64,000 bases of DNA from Candidatus Lernaella stagnicola (GTDB lineage: Bacteria; Lernaellota; Lernaellaia; Lernaellales; Lernaellaceae), in NCBI GenBank assembly GCA_030765525.1, contig JAVCCK010000022.1, positions 4,768 to 68,767 of the forward strand, given 5' to 3'. The notes under the pieces were generated by a model, which searched no databases, was not told the DNA's origin, and saw only the letters and a list, made by a program, of their open reading frames with translations. Of the stretch, positions 8,710 through 18,089 are shown piece by piece (position 1 is the stretch's first letter; each line of letters begins with the position of its first letter). A program made the position numbers and the translations under genes.

Positions 8710-10002
8710 ATGGCCGAAAAGAGCAAGAAAACAGCCCGGAAAGCGCCGACCGCCGCCAAGGCGAAAACCACCAAGACCAAAGAGAAAAAAGCTCCGGCCA
8801 AGAAGAAGGTCCCGGCCAAAAAGAAAGCCGTGGCCGTGAAGGTCCCAGCAAAAAAGAAAGCCCCGACCAAGAAGAAAGCTCCGGCGAAAAAGAAATCGAC
8901 GGCGCGCACGATCTTCTTCACCGGCTTCCCCGGTTTTCTCGGCACATGGGTCGCAAAGGAAATCCTCGCCCAGGCTCCGAAAACGAAGTTCTATTTTCTT
9001 GTGCAGGACAAATTCCTGGAGGCCGCCAAACGGAAAGCGGCGGACATTCTCGGTGCGAAGAGCGACGTCGAGTTCTTCGTCGGCGATTTGACCCACGATG
9101 ACCTGGGCCTGACCAAGAAGATGGTCGCCACGTTGAAAAAGGAAGTCACCGAAGTGTGGCACTTGGCCGCAGCGTACGACATCAAGGTCAGCGCCAAGAC
9201 CGCTTGGGACGTGACTGTTCAGGGCACGACGCGCGTGCTTGATTTGTGCAAGGGCATCAAGGGCCTGCAAAAGCTGGTGTATTTCTCCAGTTTCTGCGTC
9301 TCTGGGCTTCGCACCGGGTTGGTCTTGGAGGACGAACTCGAATACGGCCAAGGGTTCAAGAACAACTACGAGTCCTCGAAATTCGAAGCCGAAGTATTGG
9401 TGCGGCGACGGGCGGGCAACGTGCCCACGATCGTCATGCGGCCCGGCATCGTAATGGGTGACAGTCGCAGCGGCGTCACGGACAAATTCGACGGCGCGTA
9501 TTTTATGATTCGCTTCCTGGCCGCGGCGCAACGCGACGGATACCTCAAACCCCTGCAGAACTTCCGGCTACCGAGCATCGGCAAGGGCGCAACGTATTTT
9601 CACGTCGTGCCTGTCGATTACATAGCGCGCGCCGCCGTTCACATTGCCGCGCAAGACGCGGCGATCGGCAAAACGTTTGCGCTCTGTGATCCGGACCCCT
9701 TGACCGGCCGCGAGTTTATCGACGAACTCTACGCCCACTTCGGCATCGGCCGCACGTTCGGCGCTCTGCCGCTGACAGTGGCGCGTATGTTGTCGGTCAT
9801 GCCGGGTCTCGCCGATTTCATGCGCATCCCGGAAGAGACGCTGGACTATGCCAATCATTACGTGGTTTATGACTGCCGGAACACGACCGCGTTTTTGAAA
9901 AACAGCGACATCACGTGTCCGCGGGTGCCCAACTACCTCGGGACACTGATCGATTTCGTCAAAGAGCATCTCGACAACGAGGAGAAAACCGCTAAGTATT
10001 GA
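8710..10002 (+). CDS. NAD(P)-binding thioester-reductase-like protein with histone-H1-like Lys/Ala tail
   Basis: The 430-residue protein has an N-terminal stretch of about 65 residues built from KKKAPAKKK-type repeats, resembling eukaryotic histone H1 or bacterial HU-like tails. From residue 69 an extended SDR/NAD-binding-4 domain follows: [18 protein letters not shown] (TGxxGxxG), [22 protein letters not shown], and the YESSKFEAE catalytic Tyr-x3-Lys. This fold occurs in fatty acyl-CoA reductases and thioester reductases. The start has GAGGTAGG upstream and is followed directly by the Lys tail, so the tail is not a start artefact. The tail may bind nucleic acid, polyphosphate or membrane; that is inference. 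A terminator follows the gene. Confidence 0.85.
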   Translation: MAEKSKKTARKAPTAAKAKTTKTKEKKAPAKKKVPAKKKAVAVKVPAKKKAPTKKKAPAKKKSTARTIFFTGFPGFLGTWVAKEILAQAPKTKFYFLVQDKFLEAAKRKAADILGAKSDVEFFVGDLTHDDLGLTKKMVATLKKEVTEVWHLAAAYDIKVSAKTAWDVTVQGTTRVLDLCKGIKGLQKLVYFSSFCVSGLRTGLVLEDELEYGQGFKNNYESSKFEAEVLVRRRAGNVPTIVMRPGIVMGDSRSGVTDKFDGAYFMIRFLAAAQRDGYLKPLQNFRLPSIGKGATYFHVVPVDYIARAAVHIAAQDAAIGKTFALCDPDPLTGREFIDELYAHFGIGRTFGALPLTVARMLSVMPGLADFMRIPEETLDYANHYVVYDCRNTTAFLKNSDITCPRVPNYLGTLIDFVKEHLDNEEKTAKY

Positions 10003-10013
10003 GGTTGGTTCGC

Positions 10014-10043
10014 GCCCCGGACATGTCCCCGGGGGCTTTTTTT
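10014..10043 (+). terminator. Rho-independent terminator after the reductase gene
   Basis: GCCCCGG (10014-10020) pairs with CCGGGGGC (10029-10036) with one bulge, followed by seven T residues. It separates the reductase gene from the small SEC-C gene. Confidence 0.8.
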
Positions 10044-10064
10044 CGCGAATGGAGGATATCGTAC

Positions 10065-10300
<236 letters not shown>

Positions 10301-10304
<4 letters not shown>

Positions 10305-10942
10305 CCCGCGCTTTCCGCCCGGTCGGAGCCCTGCTGACCCTCGCAGCGCTCGCCGTGTGGGTGCTTTACCTGGCCGTCGACACGGATTACGACGAGCATA
10401 CCCTTCTGGCACAACTCGTCTTGCTCGCCTTGTGCATTTGGATTTTCGCCTGGCGGCGCGAGATCGGCCCGCCGAAAATTCTCACGATCACCGGCATCAT
10501 CATCACGATGCTGATGCTGGGGCATTTGGCGCAGTTGCGCGCGGTTTGGGTAAGCCAAGTCAAGCGCACGGTGGCGCGCAACGTCCTGCTGACCGTGGCC
10601 GACGATCTGCAAAAGATGGAGACAACCGGCCTCCCGCTCCCGGAGAGCATCGCCTGGGAAGAGCTTCGCGGAGTGTTCGCAACCGCCGGCGTCTGGCAGC
10701 CGTTGTCGATGCCAAACGAGGCGGGGAAACGCGTCGTGCATTATCCACGGGTGCCGCGCCACGACGAATGGGGCTGCAAATACGAGTACGCAAAAATCGG
10801 CGTTCACGAATTCCGGCTGCGTAGTAGTGGACAAGACCGCCGGTGGAATACGGCCGACGATATCGTGGTCGCCACGGGCCCGGCGACTCGCCTCGTTGCG
10901 CACGCCCTGCCCGGCGATCTTTCCTTCGTGGCGCGGCAATGA
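10301..10942 (+). CDS. Membrane protein with GspG/pseudopilin-like C-terminus
   Basis: The 213-residue protein has about three hydrophobic segments (residues 8-26, 38-50, 61-80) followed by a soluble region. The C-terminal stretch [13 protein letters not shown]...[18 protein letters not shown] matches the calcium-binding C-terminal loop pattern of type II secretion pseudopilin GspG (DxWGxxYxY ... SxGxDxxxGTxDDI). It lacks the prepilin cleavage motif, so it is not a classical pseudopilin; the fold may be borrowed. It is coupled on both sides by four-base ATGA or overlapping stop-start junctions. Function unknown. Confidence 0.65.
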
Positions 10943-12426
10943 GCGAGGCGCGGCCAACCTGGTGGATGCGTTCGCTGCTGGGTTTGCCGGTCGCCGGCGG
11001 CGTCGTGCTCGGCGCGTGGTACGGCCTGGTCCTCGACGTTGCGCTTTTCTCCCTGCTCTGGCTACTCGCCGCGCTAACTCTCCTCGCCCTTCGTTTCGCG
11101 CTGCGCCATTGGCCCAAAACGAAACCCGTATCGCGATTTCTCAGCGTCTTACTTTGGCTCATGGCGGTTGCCGCGTGGTTGACGATGTTCTACCCGGCCC
11201 TGCTGGTTTCCCTTCCGTTGACGATTGTCCTGCTCGCCTTGGCCACCGCGGCGTACGTGATCGAGCAACGCAAGACGCTACGCGATTGGCCGGTCGCTGT
11301 ACTACCACTTTTCGCGGCGTTCGCCGCCGGATTGCCGCGCTTTCATTGGCTGCTTCTCGGCTTGCCGCTGGTCATGCTCGGCCTGGCCGCGGCGACACGA
11401 ACGAACGCGACGTACTACCCGCGCGGTTTGCGTTGGCTGCTCGCACTATGGGTGGCAATGCTGGGGTCGGTGTTGGTGCCCTTCTACCAGGGGCGACCAT
11501 CGGGATCGACCGAGAAAATCCTCGCCCAGCCCGGTGTCACGGCGATTTTTGACTACCGTCAGAAGGCCTCTCCTTTGCGCCCGCTGCTCGGCGACAAAAC
11601 CCGCTTCGGAGTCCCCGATTGCCATGGCGATCTTTTGCTCGGCACGCGTCACGGCGACGCCGGCCTGGTTCGCGTCGAAGGCGAGAACGCAGCGATCGCG
11701 CATTGCGGCCCGGTCAGCGATTTTATCGCCGTCGATTGCCCGCGAAACCGCATCAACGTCGGCTTGTGGAACTCCGGTTCGATCCTGCGGCTGCGCCACG
11801 ACGATCTCACTTCGGAAGGAGTCGTCGTCACTCACGACATCGACCGCATCTCGAAGTTGTGGACCGCGCCGGACGGCACCGTCTATGCCTCCGCCGACAA
11901 CGCGAAACGGCTGCTCGTCGTGTACCCCGATCAAGACCAACCTGAATCTTGGGAGTTCCCCCACTTCGTGACGGACTGGATCATCGACCCCGACCGCGAC
12001 CGCCTGGTCATCGCGTCGTGGGGCGGCAGCCTGTATACCTACCGGCTGAGCGACCGCCGCCTGCTCGGGCAAGACCGCGTGCGCGATTTTCTCATTCAGC
12101 TAACCTACGATCCTGCTCACGAGATTCTTTGGGTACACGGTTTTTACACCGGCCGCCTCGTTCGCTTCGACCTTCGCACGTCCCGGCGGACCGCAGAGCG
12201 ACGGCTGGAGCCGGGCATTCGCTTCTCGGCACTTACAAAAGACGGTCGCCTTGTGGTGGGGAATTTTTTCACAGGAGACCTGCGGGAGGTCGACGCGGTT
12301 ACGCTCGCTGGAGAATCACGCCGTCACGTCGGGCGCCGTTTGCGGAACGTGACCTACGATGCGCGGCGCCATCGGATTATCGCCGCCTCCGCACTTGGCG
12401 TATTCGCTCTGACGCCCATGCCTTAG
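10939..12426 (+). CDS. Polytopic membrane protein with C-terminal propeller-like domain
   Basis: A 495-residue protein. Residues 10-180 hold about six to seven hydrophobic helices rich in Leu, Ala and Trp; the rest is soluble and shows repeated short beta-type units (GDLLLGTRHGDAGLVRVEG, TAPDGTVYASADNAKRLLVV, RDRLVIASWGGSLYTYRL, HEILWVHGFYTGRLVRFDL, DGRLVVGNFFTGDLREVDA), consistent with a YVTN/NHL-like beta-propeller. I do not recognise the family. The ATG at 10939 overlaps the previous stop in ATGA; a longer frame upstream is a shadow. The last four bases overlap the convergent diguanylate cyclase gene. Confidence 0.7.
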   Translation: MSEARPTWWMRSLLGLPVAGGVVLGAWYGLVLDVALFSLLWLLAALTLLALRFALRHWPKTKPVSRFLSVLLWLMAVAAWLTMFYPALLVSLPLTIVLLALATAAYVIEQRKTLRDWPVAVLPLFAAFAAGLPRFHWLLLGLPLVMLGLAAATRTNATYYPRGLRWLLALWVAMLGSVLVPFYQGRPSGSTEKILAQPGVTAIFDYRQKASPLRPLLGDKTRFGVPDCHGDLLLGTRHGDAGLVRVEGENAAIAHCGPVSDFIAVDCPRNRINVGLWNSGSILRLRHDDLTSEGVVVTHDIDRISKLWTAPDGTVYASADNAKRLLVVYPDQDQPESWEFPHFVTDWIIDPDRDRLVIASWGGSLYTYRLSDRRLLGQDRVRDFLIQLTYDPAHEILWVHGFYTGRLVRFDLRTSRRTAERRLEPGIRFSALTKDGRLVVGNFFTGDLREVDAVTLAGESRRHVGRRLRNVTYDARRHRIIAASALGVFALTPMP

Positions 12427-14090
12427 TCGGTCTCACCCTCGTTCTCCGTCCTTGCTTCGCGCTCGTCGGCGTCCGACGGTTCATAGATGCATACGCGATT
12501 GCGGCCGCCGTGCTTGGCTTTGTACAACGCGATGTCGGCGGCGCGAATCAAACCGGCACTGTCGGAAGCATGATCCGGAAAACTGGCAATGCCGATGCTG
12601 ATCGTCACTTTTCTGGGCAGGCCCGGCACTTCGGCCTCGGCGACGGCTTCCCGAACGCGCTCGGCGACCGCGCTCGCGCCTTCCACGCCTGTTTCCGGAA
12701 ACACGACTGAAAATTCCTCGCCGCCGAATCGCGCCGGCGTGTCGACTTCCCGCACCCGCGTGCGCAGGACATCCGCGATTTTGATCAGCGTGCTGTCGCC
12801 CACGTCATGGCCGTAGGTATCGTTGACCGACTTGAATTTGTCGAGGTCGCAAATCGCCACCGAAACCCGCTTGCCGTAGCGCTCGGCCCGCTTGAGTTCC
12901 GCCGCCAGCCGGATATTGAAAAAGCGGCGGATGTAGATCTTCGTAAGTTCGTCGGTAATCGCCATTTCGTAGAGCGTGGCGTTGTTGATCGCTACCGCGG
13001 CCTGGTTGGCCATAGCGGTGAGCAGTTCGAGGTCTTCGGGAGTAAAGGGCTTGCCGTCCTTTTTGTTTGTGATGTTGATCACGCCGATCGGTTCGTCGGC
13101 GGCTACGAGCGGTAGGCAAAGAATCGATACCACATTCGATTGTTCGTGTGACTCGTAGCGGTCGTCCTTGTCGGCGGAATTGACGATGATCGCCTTCTTT
13201 GTCTCGAAGACCCGCCCGGCGATGCCCTCGCCAACCGCGAAGCTCGTGCATTCGCGTTCGCCGTTGTTGATGGCTTCTTCGTCGCGTTTGTCGGGCAGGC
13301 CTTTGACGACGCGCACCATGAGGCGTTGCGTGGCGGTGTCGTAGAGCATCAGCGAACCTTTTTGCGATGCCGTGGTGTTGATCGCCTCGCCGAGAATGAA
13401 CTTCAGCAGTTTTTTCAGGTCACTGATGTGGATCATGGCGGCGCCGATGTCGTAGAGCATCGACAAGTTTTTCACCATTTTGTCCAGTTCCGTTTTGTCC
13501 TGCTGATTCTTTTCGTAGAGCATCGTCGTTTTCATGCTCACCGCGGCGTGGGACGACAACGTCGCAAGGAACTCGATGTCGTTATCGCTGAGAGTGGTCC
13601 CGTCTTCTTTTTTACCGACGGCCAAGAAGCCGACGACCTCGCCGCCGTGGACCAGAGGCAGGAAATATTTCGCGTCCAGCTCATTGAGCCGGTGCTGCTC
13701 GAAGGGAACGCGAAATCGCGGCTTTCCGCGGTTGTCGACGACGGAAAAGGGTTGCCCCTGCAAAATCGCCTGCCACAACAAGCCCTCGTGCCACGGAAAT
13801 GAGAAGTCCACGGGCAGCGAATCCGGTAAGCCAAAGCCGCGCTCCATATTAAATGCCGTGCGGTCCTCGCTCATGACAAACAGCGCGTACGACTTCAGGC
13901 CGAAGCGTTCGTGCACGATGCTTGTATAGATGACATACACCTCACGAGCTTCCAGCACGTTGTCGAACGCCTTGTTGGCCTGCAGCAAACTGGTCAGGTT
14001 GAACAGTTCCTGGTCCAACTTGTAATTTTCGCGCCGAAGTTCTTCGAGCTGGGTTTCGAGGGCCGCTTGGTCTTCCGGTTTACCAGCCAT
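12423..14090 (-). CDS. GAF-GAF-GGDEF diguanylate cyclase
   Basis: A soluble 555-residue signalling protein. A coiled-coil-prone N-terminus (residues 7-40) leads to a GAF domain (about 45-190), a second GAF domain (about 205-370; ECTSFAVGEGIAGRVFETKKAI is a typical block) and a GGDEF domain (about 375-540). The catalytic motif is GGEEF at 456-460, so cyclase activity is expected, making cyclic di-GMP from two GTP. REVD five residues before it is an RxxD inhibitory I-site, implying product feedback. No EAL domain or membrane segment is present, so ligands sensed by the GAF domains are cytoplasmic. It is convergent with the propeller gene. Confidence 0.92.
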   Translation of the reverse strand: MAGKPEDQAALETQLEELRRENYKLDQELFNLTSLLQANKAFDNVLEAREVYVIYTSIVHERFGLKSYALFVMSEDRTAFNMERGFGLPDSLPVDFSFPWHEGLLWQAILQGQPFSVVDNRGKPRFRVPFEQHRLNELDAKYFLPLVHGGEVVGFLAVGKKEDGTTLSDNDIEFLATLSSHAAVSMKTTMLYEKNQQDKTELDKMVKNLSMLYDIGAAMIHISDLKKLLKFILGEAINTTASQKGSLMLYDTATQRLMVRVVKGLPDKRDEEAINNGERECTSFAVGEGIAGRVFETKKAIIVNSADKDDRYESHEQSNVVSILCLPLVAADEPIGVINITNKKDGKPFTPEDLELLTAMANQAAVAINNATLYEMAITDELTKIYIRRFFNIRLAAELKRAERYGKRVSVAICDLDKFKSVNDTYGHDVGDSTLIKIADVLRTRVREVDTPARFGGEEFSVVFPETGVEGASAVAERVREAVAEAEVPGLPRKVTISIGIASFPDHASDSAGLIRAADIALYKAKHGGRNRVCIYEPSDADEREARTENEGETD

Positions 14091-14214
14091 GATTCGCCCG
14101 CCTTTGGTGTTTTGTTATTTCTAGCACGGCGGGCCGAGGTTAACAAGTTTCCGCGAAAGGAAAATTGACATTCGGCAGGCATTCCGGCATACCTGGTCTC
14201 ACAAGGGAGGGTTC

Positions 14215-14511
14215 ATGAAGTACTCGCGTTGGTTCGCCGTCTGGTTGGTTATTATAACGCTGGGCTTCACCGCATGGCTGGCCCATGCGCAGCAAGCCGA
14301 CGACGATATGACCTTAGACGACGACACGGCGCCGGATGACGACACGGTCGCCGATGATGATACCGCCGCGGACGACGACACCGCCGAGGACGACGACACC
14401 GCCGAGGACGACGACACCGAAGATAGCCCCGAGCCTGAAAACACACCCGATAGCGATATCGACGCCGGACACACCCTCGTGGCCAGCGACGGCGGTTGCG
14501 GCTGCCTCTAA
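14215..14511 (+). CDS. Small secreted Asp-rich protein ending GGCGCL
   Basis: The 98-residue protein has a clear signal peptide (MKYSRWFAVWLVIITLGFTAWLAHAQQ) and then a series of DDDT repeats (A-x-DDD-T, about residues 29-68), an acidic Pro-Glu stretch and the end GGCGCL. There is no recognisable domain: it is essentially the same Asp-rich, Cys-terminated tail that ends the larger proteins at 2.7 kb and 47.2 kb. AAGGGAGGG lies at good spacing before the ATG. It could be a surface-coating or metal-binding peptide; function unknown. Confidence 0.75.
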   Translation: MKYSRWFAVWLVIITLGFTAWLAHAQQADDDMTLDDDTAPDDDTVADDDTAADDDTAEDDDTAEDDDTEDSPEPENTPDSDIDAGHTLVASDGGCGCL

Positions 14512-14523
14512 CCGCCCTCTTGC

Positions 14524-16044
14524 CTACGCCTTTTTCGTTTGAGTCGCCACGCGCGAATCGCCCGCGTCGAGTCGAGGCTGCGCCGCCGCTCCGTCTAACG
14601 CGCCCTTGCCGCCCACTCCGACTTCGCGGCGTTTTCCAAAGATGTACTTGATGAATTTAACGAAGGCATCGGCGAAGTAACGAAGGTCGTCACCGCTTTT
14701 GATCATCGCCAGCTTGCGAAGCACGAATCCGGGCCGCAAATAGATGCGGCGGTACATGGACCGCTGCAGGGCGATCAACTGCGCGGGGGAAAAGTGCTCC
14801 GTGCGCCATACGGGTTCGCCGCGCACGATGTCGAATTCGTCCCAATCTTCCGAAAGCAGCATTCCCTCGCGGCGCATCGCTTCGTACAGGTCGGTGCCGG
14901 GGAAAGGTACGGCAAGATAGACCATGACGAAATCGGGACGGATGCGAAGCATGAGGCGGAAGGTCTGCTCGACCTCGGCGGCCGTCTCGCTCGGGTGAGC
15001 GCCGATCATGATGAAGGCCGCGGTGAGAATGCCCGCCCGTTTTGCCCCGTCGAACGCCGCCTCGACCTGCGGCAACGTGATCTTCTTGCGCACGGCCTCG
15101 AGCATGCGCGGGCTACCGCTTTCGACGCCGAAGGCGATCTTCACGCATCCCGACGCTGCCATCTCGCGCAGTAGGGCCGCGTCGACGTTCGTCACACGGC
15201 TGTCGCAATCCCAGGACACGTTCATCTCGCGCAGGCCGCGTACGATTTCCAGCAGCCGCTGCCGACCGAACGTGAAGGTATCGTCGTCGATCGTGAAGTG
15301 CTCGATGCCGAAACGCTCGACGCACTCGCGCACCTCGCCCAGAACGTGGCGGGCACTGCGGAAACGCACGCGGCCGCGGTGTGTCACGTGGCTGGCGCAA
15401 AAAAAGCAGCGGACGGGGCAACCTCGGCTGGTAAACAGTTCGGTGATGTTGCGAATTTTGCTCGACAGCCCCGGGCTCGAACTGCCTTGGTACAGCGAGA
15501 AATCCAGCAAGTCGCGCGCCGGGTAGGAGAGATCGTCGAGGTTGGCGATCAGGGGGCGCGACGGCGCAACCCGGATGTCGCCGTCATCGCGATAGACCGT
15601 GCCCGCGACGCCGGCCCACTCGCGCCGGCCGCGTTGTACATCGGCGCACAACTCCGCCAGCGTCAGTTCGCCCTCGCCGATAACGCCCAAATCGAAGCTC
15701 TCAAATTCGGCCAAGGTTCGTTCGGGCAGCGCCGAGACATGCGGTCCGCCAACGATGGTGACGATGTTGCGGTCACACTCCTTGACGACGGCCGCCAGTT
15801 GCGCCGCCGTGCGCACCAGCGGGGTCATCGCTGAAAAGCCGACGATCTGCGGCTGAAAGCGCGTGACGTTTTCCCGCAGATGCTCCGGCGAATACGGTAG
15901 GACGCCGTAGTCCCATATCTCCACCTCGACAGCCAGCCGATCGCGCACGTAAGCCGCAAGCTGCGCCAAGTTGATCGGGTGTTGGCACACCTCGCTGGCG
16001 ATCGACTTCATGGGTTCGGGCGGATGGATCAGGGCCAGGCGCAT
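14524..16044 (-). CDS. B12-binding radical SAM protein
   Basis: A 506-residue protein with an N-terminal cobalamin-binding Rossmann domain (MRLALIHPP..., IVGFSAMTPL, TIVGGPHVSALPERTL, GVIGEGELTLAEL) and a radical SAM barrel. The [4Fe-4S] ligands are C209, C213 and C216 in SRGCPVRCFFCASH. The family (BchE/HpnP/P-methylase-like) performs methylations or ring and lipid modifications using SAM and cobalamin. The substrate is not evident from neighbours. Start ATG has GGAGAG upstream. The C-terminal Ala-rich tail is probably disordered. Confidence 0.88.
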   Translation of the reverse strand: MRLALIHPPEPMKSIASEVCQHPINLAQLAAYVRDRLAVEVEIWDYGVLPYSPEHLRENVTRFQPQIVGFSAMTPLVRTAAQLAAVVKECDRNIVTIVGGPHVSALPERTLAEFESFDLGVIGEGELTLAELCADVQRGRREWAGVAGTVYRDDGDIRVAPSRPLIANLDDLSYPARDLLDFSLYQGSSSPGLSSKIRNITELFTSRGCPVRCFFCASHVTHRGRVRFRSARHVLGEVRECVERFGIEHFTIDDDTFTFGRQRLLEIVRGLREMNVSWDCDSRVTNVDAALLREMAASGCVKIAFGVESGSPRMLEAVRKKITLPQVEAAFDGAKRAGILTAAFIMIGAHPSETAAEVEQTFRLMLRIRPDFVMVYLAVPFPGTDLYEAMRREGMLLSEDWDEFDIVRGEPVWRTEHFSPAQLIALQRSMYRRIYLRPGFVLRKLAMIKSGDDLRYFADAFVKFIKYIFGKRREVGVGGKGALDGAAAQPRLDAGDSRVATQTKKA

Positions 16045-16098
16045 GGCGCTCTCTCCTTCTGTGCAACCACGGTAGCGGCGGGTTTCGCGGGCGTCAAA

Positions 16099-16800
16099 CT
16101 AACGGGAGCGCAGGCGGACGGGGCAGCGGTCGCAGCGCGGCTTGGACTTGCGGCAAAACTCCTTGCCCACATACACGATTTGGGCGTGAAACTCGTTGTA
16201 GTAGGCGGTGTCGCGCGGCAGTCGGGCGTGGAAGAGGTCCTGCAGTTCGTGGTAGGCGGCGTCTTCGGCCGTGAGCCCCATGCGGTAGAGGATGCGCCGC
16301 GTGTAGGCGTCGACAACGAACACCGGCTGCTGCGCGGCATACAGGATGATGGAATCCGCCGTCTCCGGGCCCACGCCGTTGATCGACAGCAGTTCCTCGC
16401 GCAGGGTATCGATCGGCTGCGAGAGCATGACACGCAGGCTGCCTTGGTGGCGGCGCGTCACGTACTCGCAAAACGCTTTTAGCTTTTTAGCTTTCTGGTT
16501 GTAATACCCGGAAGGGCGAATCGCGTTGGCAAGCAACACTTCGTCCACCAGGTGCATGCCGCGCACTGACAGGAAACGTCGCGCCTTCAGGTTGGTGATG
16601 GCTTTTTCGACGTTGGTCCACGCAGTGTTCTGGGTGAGGATCGCCCCGACGCAAACCTCGAACGGTGAATCGCCGGGCCACCAATGCAGCGGGCCGAAGT
16701 GTTCGAAGGCACGTTGGTAGAGGCGCCTCAGGCGCCGCGTGACGCTAGCGGCACAGAGTGGTAATGTCGCCGGCGTCCGGGAAGGTCGACATCCATACAT
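16099..16800 (-). CDS. Endonuclease III-related HhH-GPD protein (COG2231 type)
   Basis: About 234 codons. Motifs: FEVCVGAILTQNTAWTNVEKAI, the helix-hairpin-helix INGVGPETADSIILYA, and VVDAYTRRIL containing the conserved catalytic Asp. The Nth catalytic Lys position in the hairpin is Glu (GPETA rather than GRKTA), as in the COG2231 branch, so glycosylase rather than lyase chemistry may apply. The C-terminus has C-x6-C-x2-C but no visible fourth Cys for a classical iron-sulfur loop. ATG 16800 is the nearest standard start (TTG 16821 is possible); both overlap the preceding small gene, so the true start is uncertain. Confidence 0.75.
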   Translation of the reverse strand: MYGCRPSRTPATLPLCAASVTRRLRRLYQRAFEHFGPLHWWPGDSPFEVCVGAILTQNTAWTNVEKAITNLKARRFLSVRGMHLVDEVLLANAIRPSGYYNQKAKKLKAFCEYVTRRHQGSLRVMLSQPIDTLREELLSINGVGPETADSIILYAAQQPVFVVDAYTRRILYRMGLTAEDAAYHELQDLFHARLPRDTAYYNEFHAQIVYVGKEFCRKSKPRCDRCPVRLRSR

Positions 16801-17011
16801 CCCGCGTCCCCGTTTTGGCAAAGCAGTTAATGCACAGGAAATAATCTTTGGGCTCGGACATCTGCAGGAATTCGATGGCCGTCCCGTTGTCGTTTTTCGC
16901 GCTTACGCGTTTGGTTTTTCCGGTATGCAGGCAATAGCCGTCGATCGCGTAGGTTTCCCCATGGTGTTTTGTTTCAACGATTTCCCGCCCGCAGCTAAGA
17001 CAACGCGGCAT
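16745..17011 (-). CDS. Small Cys-rich zinc-ribbon-like hypothetical protein
   Basis: An 88-residue protein starting MPRCLSCGRE and carrying a second CINCF pair (C-x2-C ... C-x2-C), which suggests a zinc ribbon. It has its own promoter-like element overlapping the hypB stop. I do not recognise a family. It overlaps the likely 5' end of the endonuclease III relative, hinting at co-transcription with it. Confidence 0.65.
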   Translation of the reverse strand: MPRCLSCGREIVETKHHGETYAIDGYCLHTGKTKRVSAKNDNGTAIEFLQMSEPKDYFLCINCFAKTGTRDVWMSTFPDAGDITTLCR

Positions 17012-17038
17012 ACAAACGTCCCGAAAAAAATTCCGCTA

Positions 17039-17067
17039 ATTATAACCGCTTCCGCTCAGCCTGTCAT
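17039..17067 (-). promoter_or_regulatory. Sigma70-type promoter for the small Cys-rich gene
   Basis: Minus-strand ATGACA (17062-17067), 17-base spacer, TATAAT (17039-17044). The -35 element overlaps the hypB stop codon and the predicted transcript begins about 20 bases before ATG 17011. Confidence 0.6.
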
Positions 17068-17747
17068 TCGGCGAGGTTTTTGGAAGGCCGTTTCGCGGCG
17101 CAACGGGCGAGTATCCATTTGACGAACTCGTCCACGCCCTGGCCCGTGCGGGCGGAGATGCGTATCACTTCCACGTGCGGATTGACCGCGCGGATGTTGC
17201 GCTCCATGAGGTCGACGTCGGCTCCCAAGGCGTCGGCGGCGTCGATCTTATTCACCAACGCCAGCGTCGCTTCCTGAAACAGCAACGGGTACTTGAGCGG
17301 CTTGTCCTCACCCTCGGCCACCGACAGCATCGCGATCTTGTCGTCCTCGCCCAGGTCTTCCTCGGCGGGACACACCAAGTTGCCGACGTTTTCAATTACG
17401 ATGAACTCCAGCGCGTCCAAATCGAGCTTATCGAACGCCGACTTCGCCGACGGCTGCGCGATATGGCAACTGGTGATGCCTGTCACTAACGGTTCCACAC
17501 GCACGCCGATATGCTCGAGACGGTCGGCGTCGTTCGTGGTCGCCGCATCGGCTTCGATCACCGCCAGACGCAGGTTTTCGCCGAGCGTCGGCAACGCGCA
17601 CTCCAGCAGCGTGGTTTTGCCGGAGCCGGGCGAACTGATCAAATTGATGCAGTAAATCCCACGCTTCGCCAAATCGTCACGAATGCCCGCCGCGATGAGT
17701 TGATTTCTATTTCGCGGATCCTTTCCCACGGGAATGCTGGTCGTCAT
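17064..17747 (-). CDS. hypB: Hydrogenase nickel incorporation GTPase HypB
   Basis: A 227-residue GTPase that, with HypA, inserts nickel into the hydrogenase large subunit. The P-loop is SSPGSGKTTLLE; EADAATTNDADRL, TSCH (Cys-His metal site), NVGNLVCPAEEDLGEDDKI and LVNKIDAAD follow. There is no N-terminal histidine-rich nickel-storage region. The start overlaps the hypA stop in ATGA, so the two are translationally coupled. It is the last gene of the hyp set. Confidence 0.95.
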   Translation of the reverse strand: MTTSIPVGKDPRNRNQLIAAGIRDDLAKRGIYCINLISSPGSGKTTLLECALPTLGENLRLAVIEADAATTNDADRLEHIGVRVEPLVTGITSCHIAQPSAKSAFDKLDLDALEFIVIENVGNLVCPAEEDLGEDDKIAMLSVAEGEDKPLKYPLLFQEATLALVNKIDAADALGADVDLMERNIRAVNPHVEVIRISARTGQGVDEFVKWILARCAAKRPSKNLAE

Positions 17748-18088
17748 GTCTCCACCTCGATCGATGTGAGCAACAGTTCCTTGCCTTTGATCATCAATAA
17801 CGGCCCCTGACACTCCGGACAAATCATGTAGGCCTCGTCGAGTTCAAACTCTTTGGCGCACGATTCACACTGCCCGACAATCCCCTGCAGCGTGACCTCC
17901 AAACGCGCGCCTTCCAAGGGCGTGTCGTAGGTTTGCATTTCGAAAAACATCTGCATCGCCTCGGGCACCATGCCTTGCGTGACGCCGATGGTTACGCACA
18001 CGGCAATCACTTTGCCCGCGAGATCGTGTTCCTCTAACGAGGCGAGCGTCGAGTCGATAATGGACTGCGTGGTCGCCCCTTCGTGCAT
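17744..18088 (-). CDS. hypA: Hydrogenase nickel metallochaperone HypA
   Basis: A 114-residue protein beginning MHE, where His2 is the conserved nickel ligand. The zinc domain is CESC ... CPEC (C-x2-C pairs about a dozen residues apart). The start at 18088 lies one base after the hypE stop. It supplies nickel to HypB and the HoxH precursor. Confidence 0.92.
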   Translation of the reverse strand: MHEGATTQSIIDSTLASLEEHDLAGKVIAVCVTIGVTQGMVPEAMQMFFEMQTYDTPLEGARLEVTLQGIVGQCESCAKEFELDEAYMICPECQGPLLMIKGKELLLTSIEVET

Positions 18089-18089
18089 C

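Noticed and set aside
8455-9531. Minus-strand 358-codon open frame antisense to the reductase gene
   Set aside because: No start signal; Phe/Leu repeats are the complement of the lysine repeat codons.
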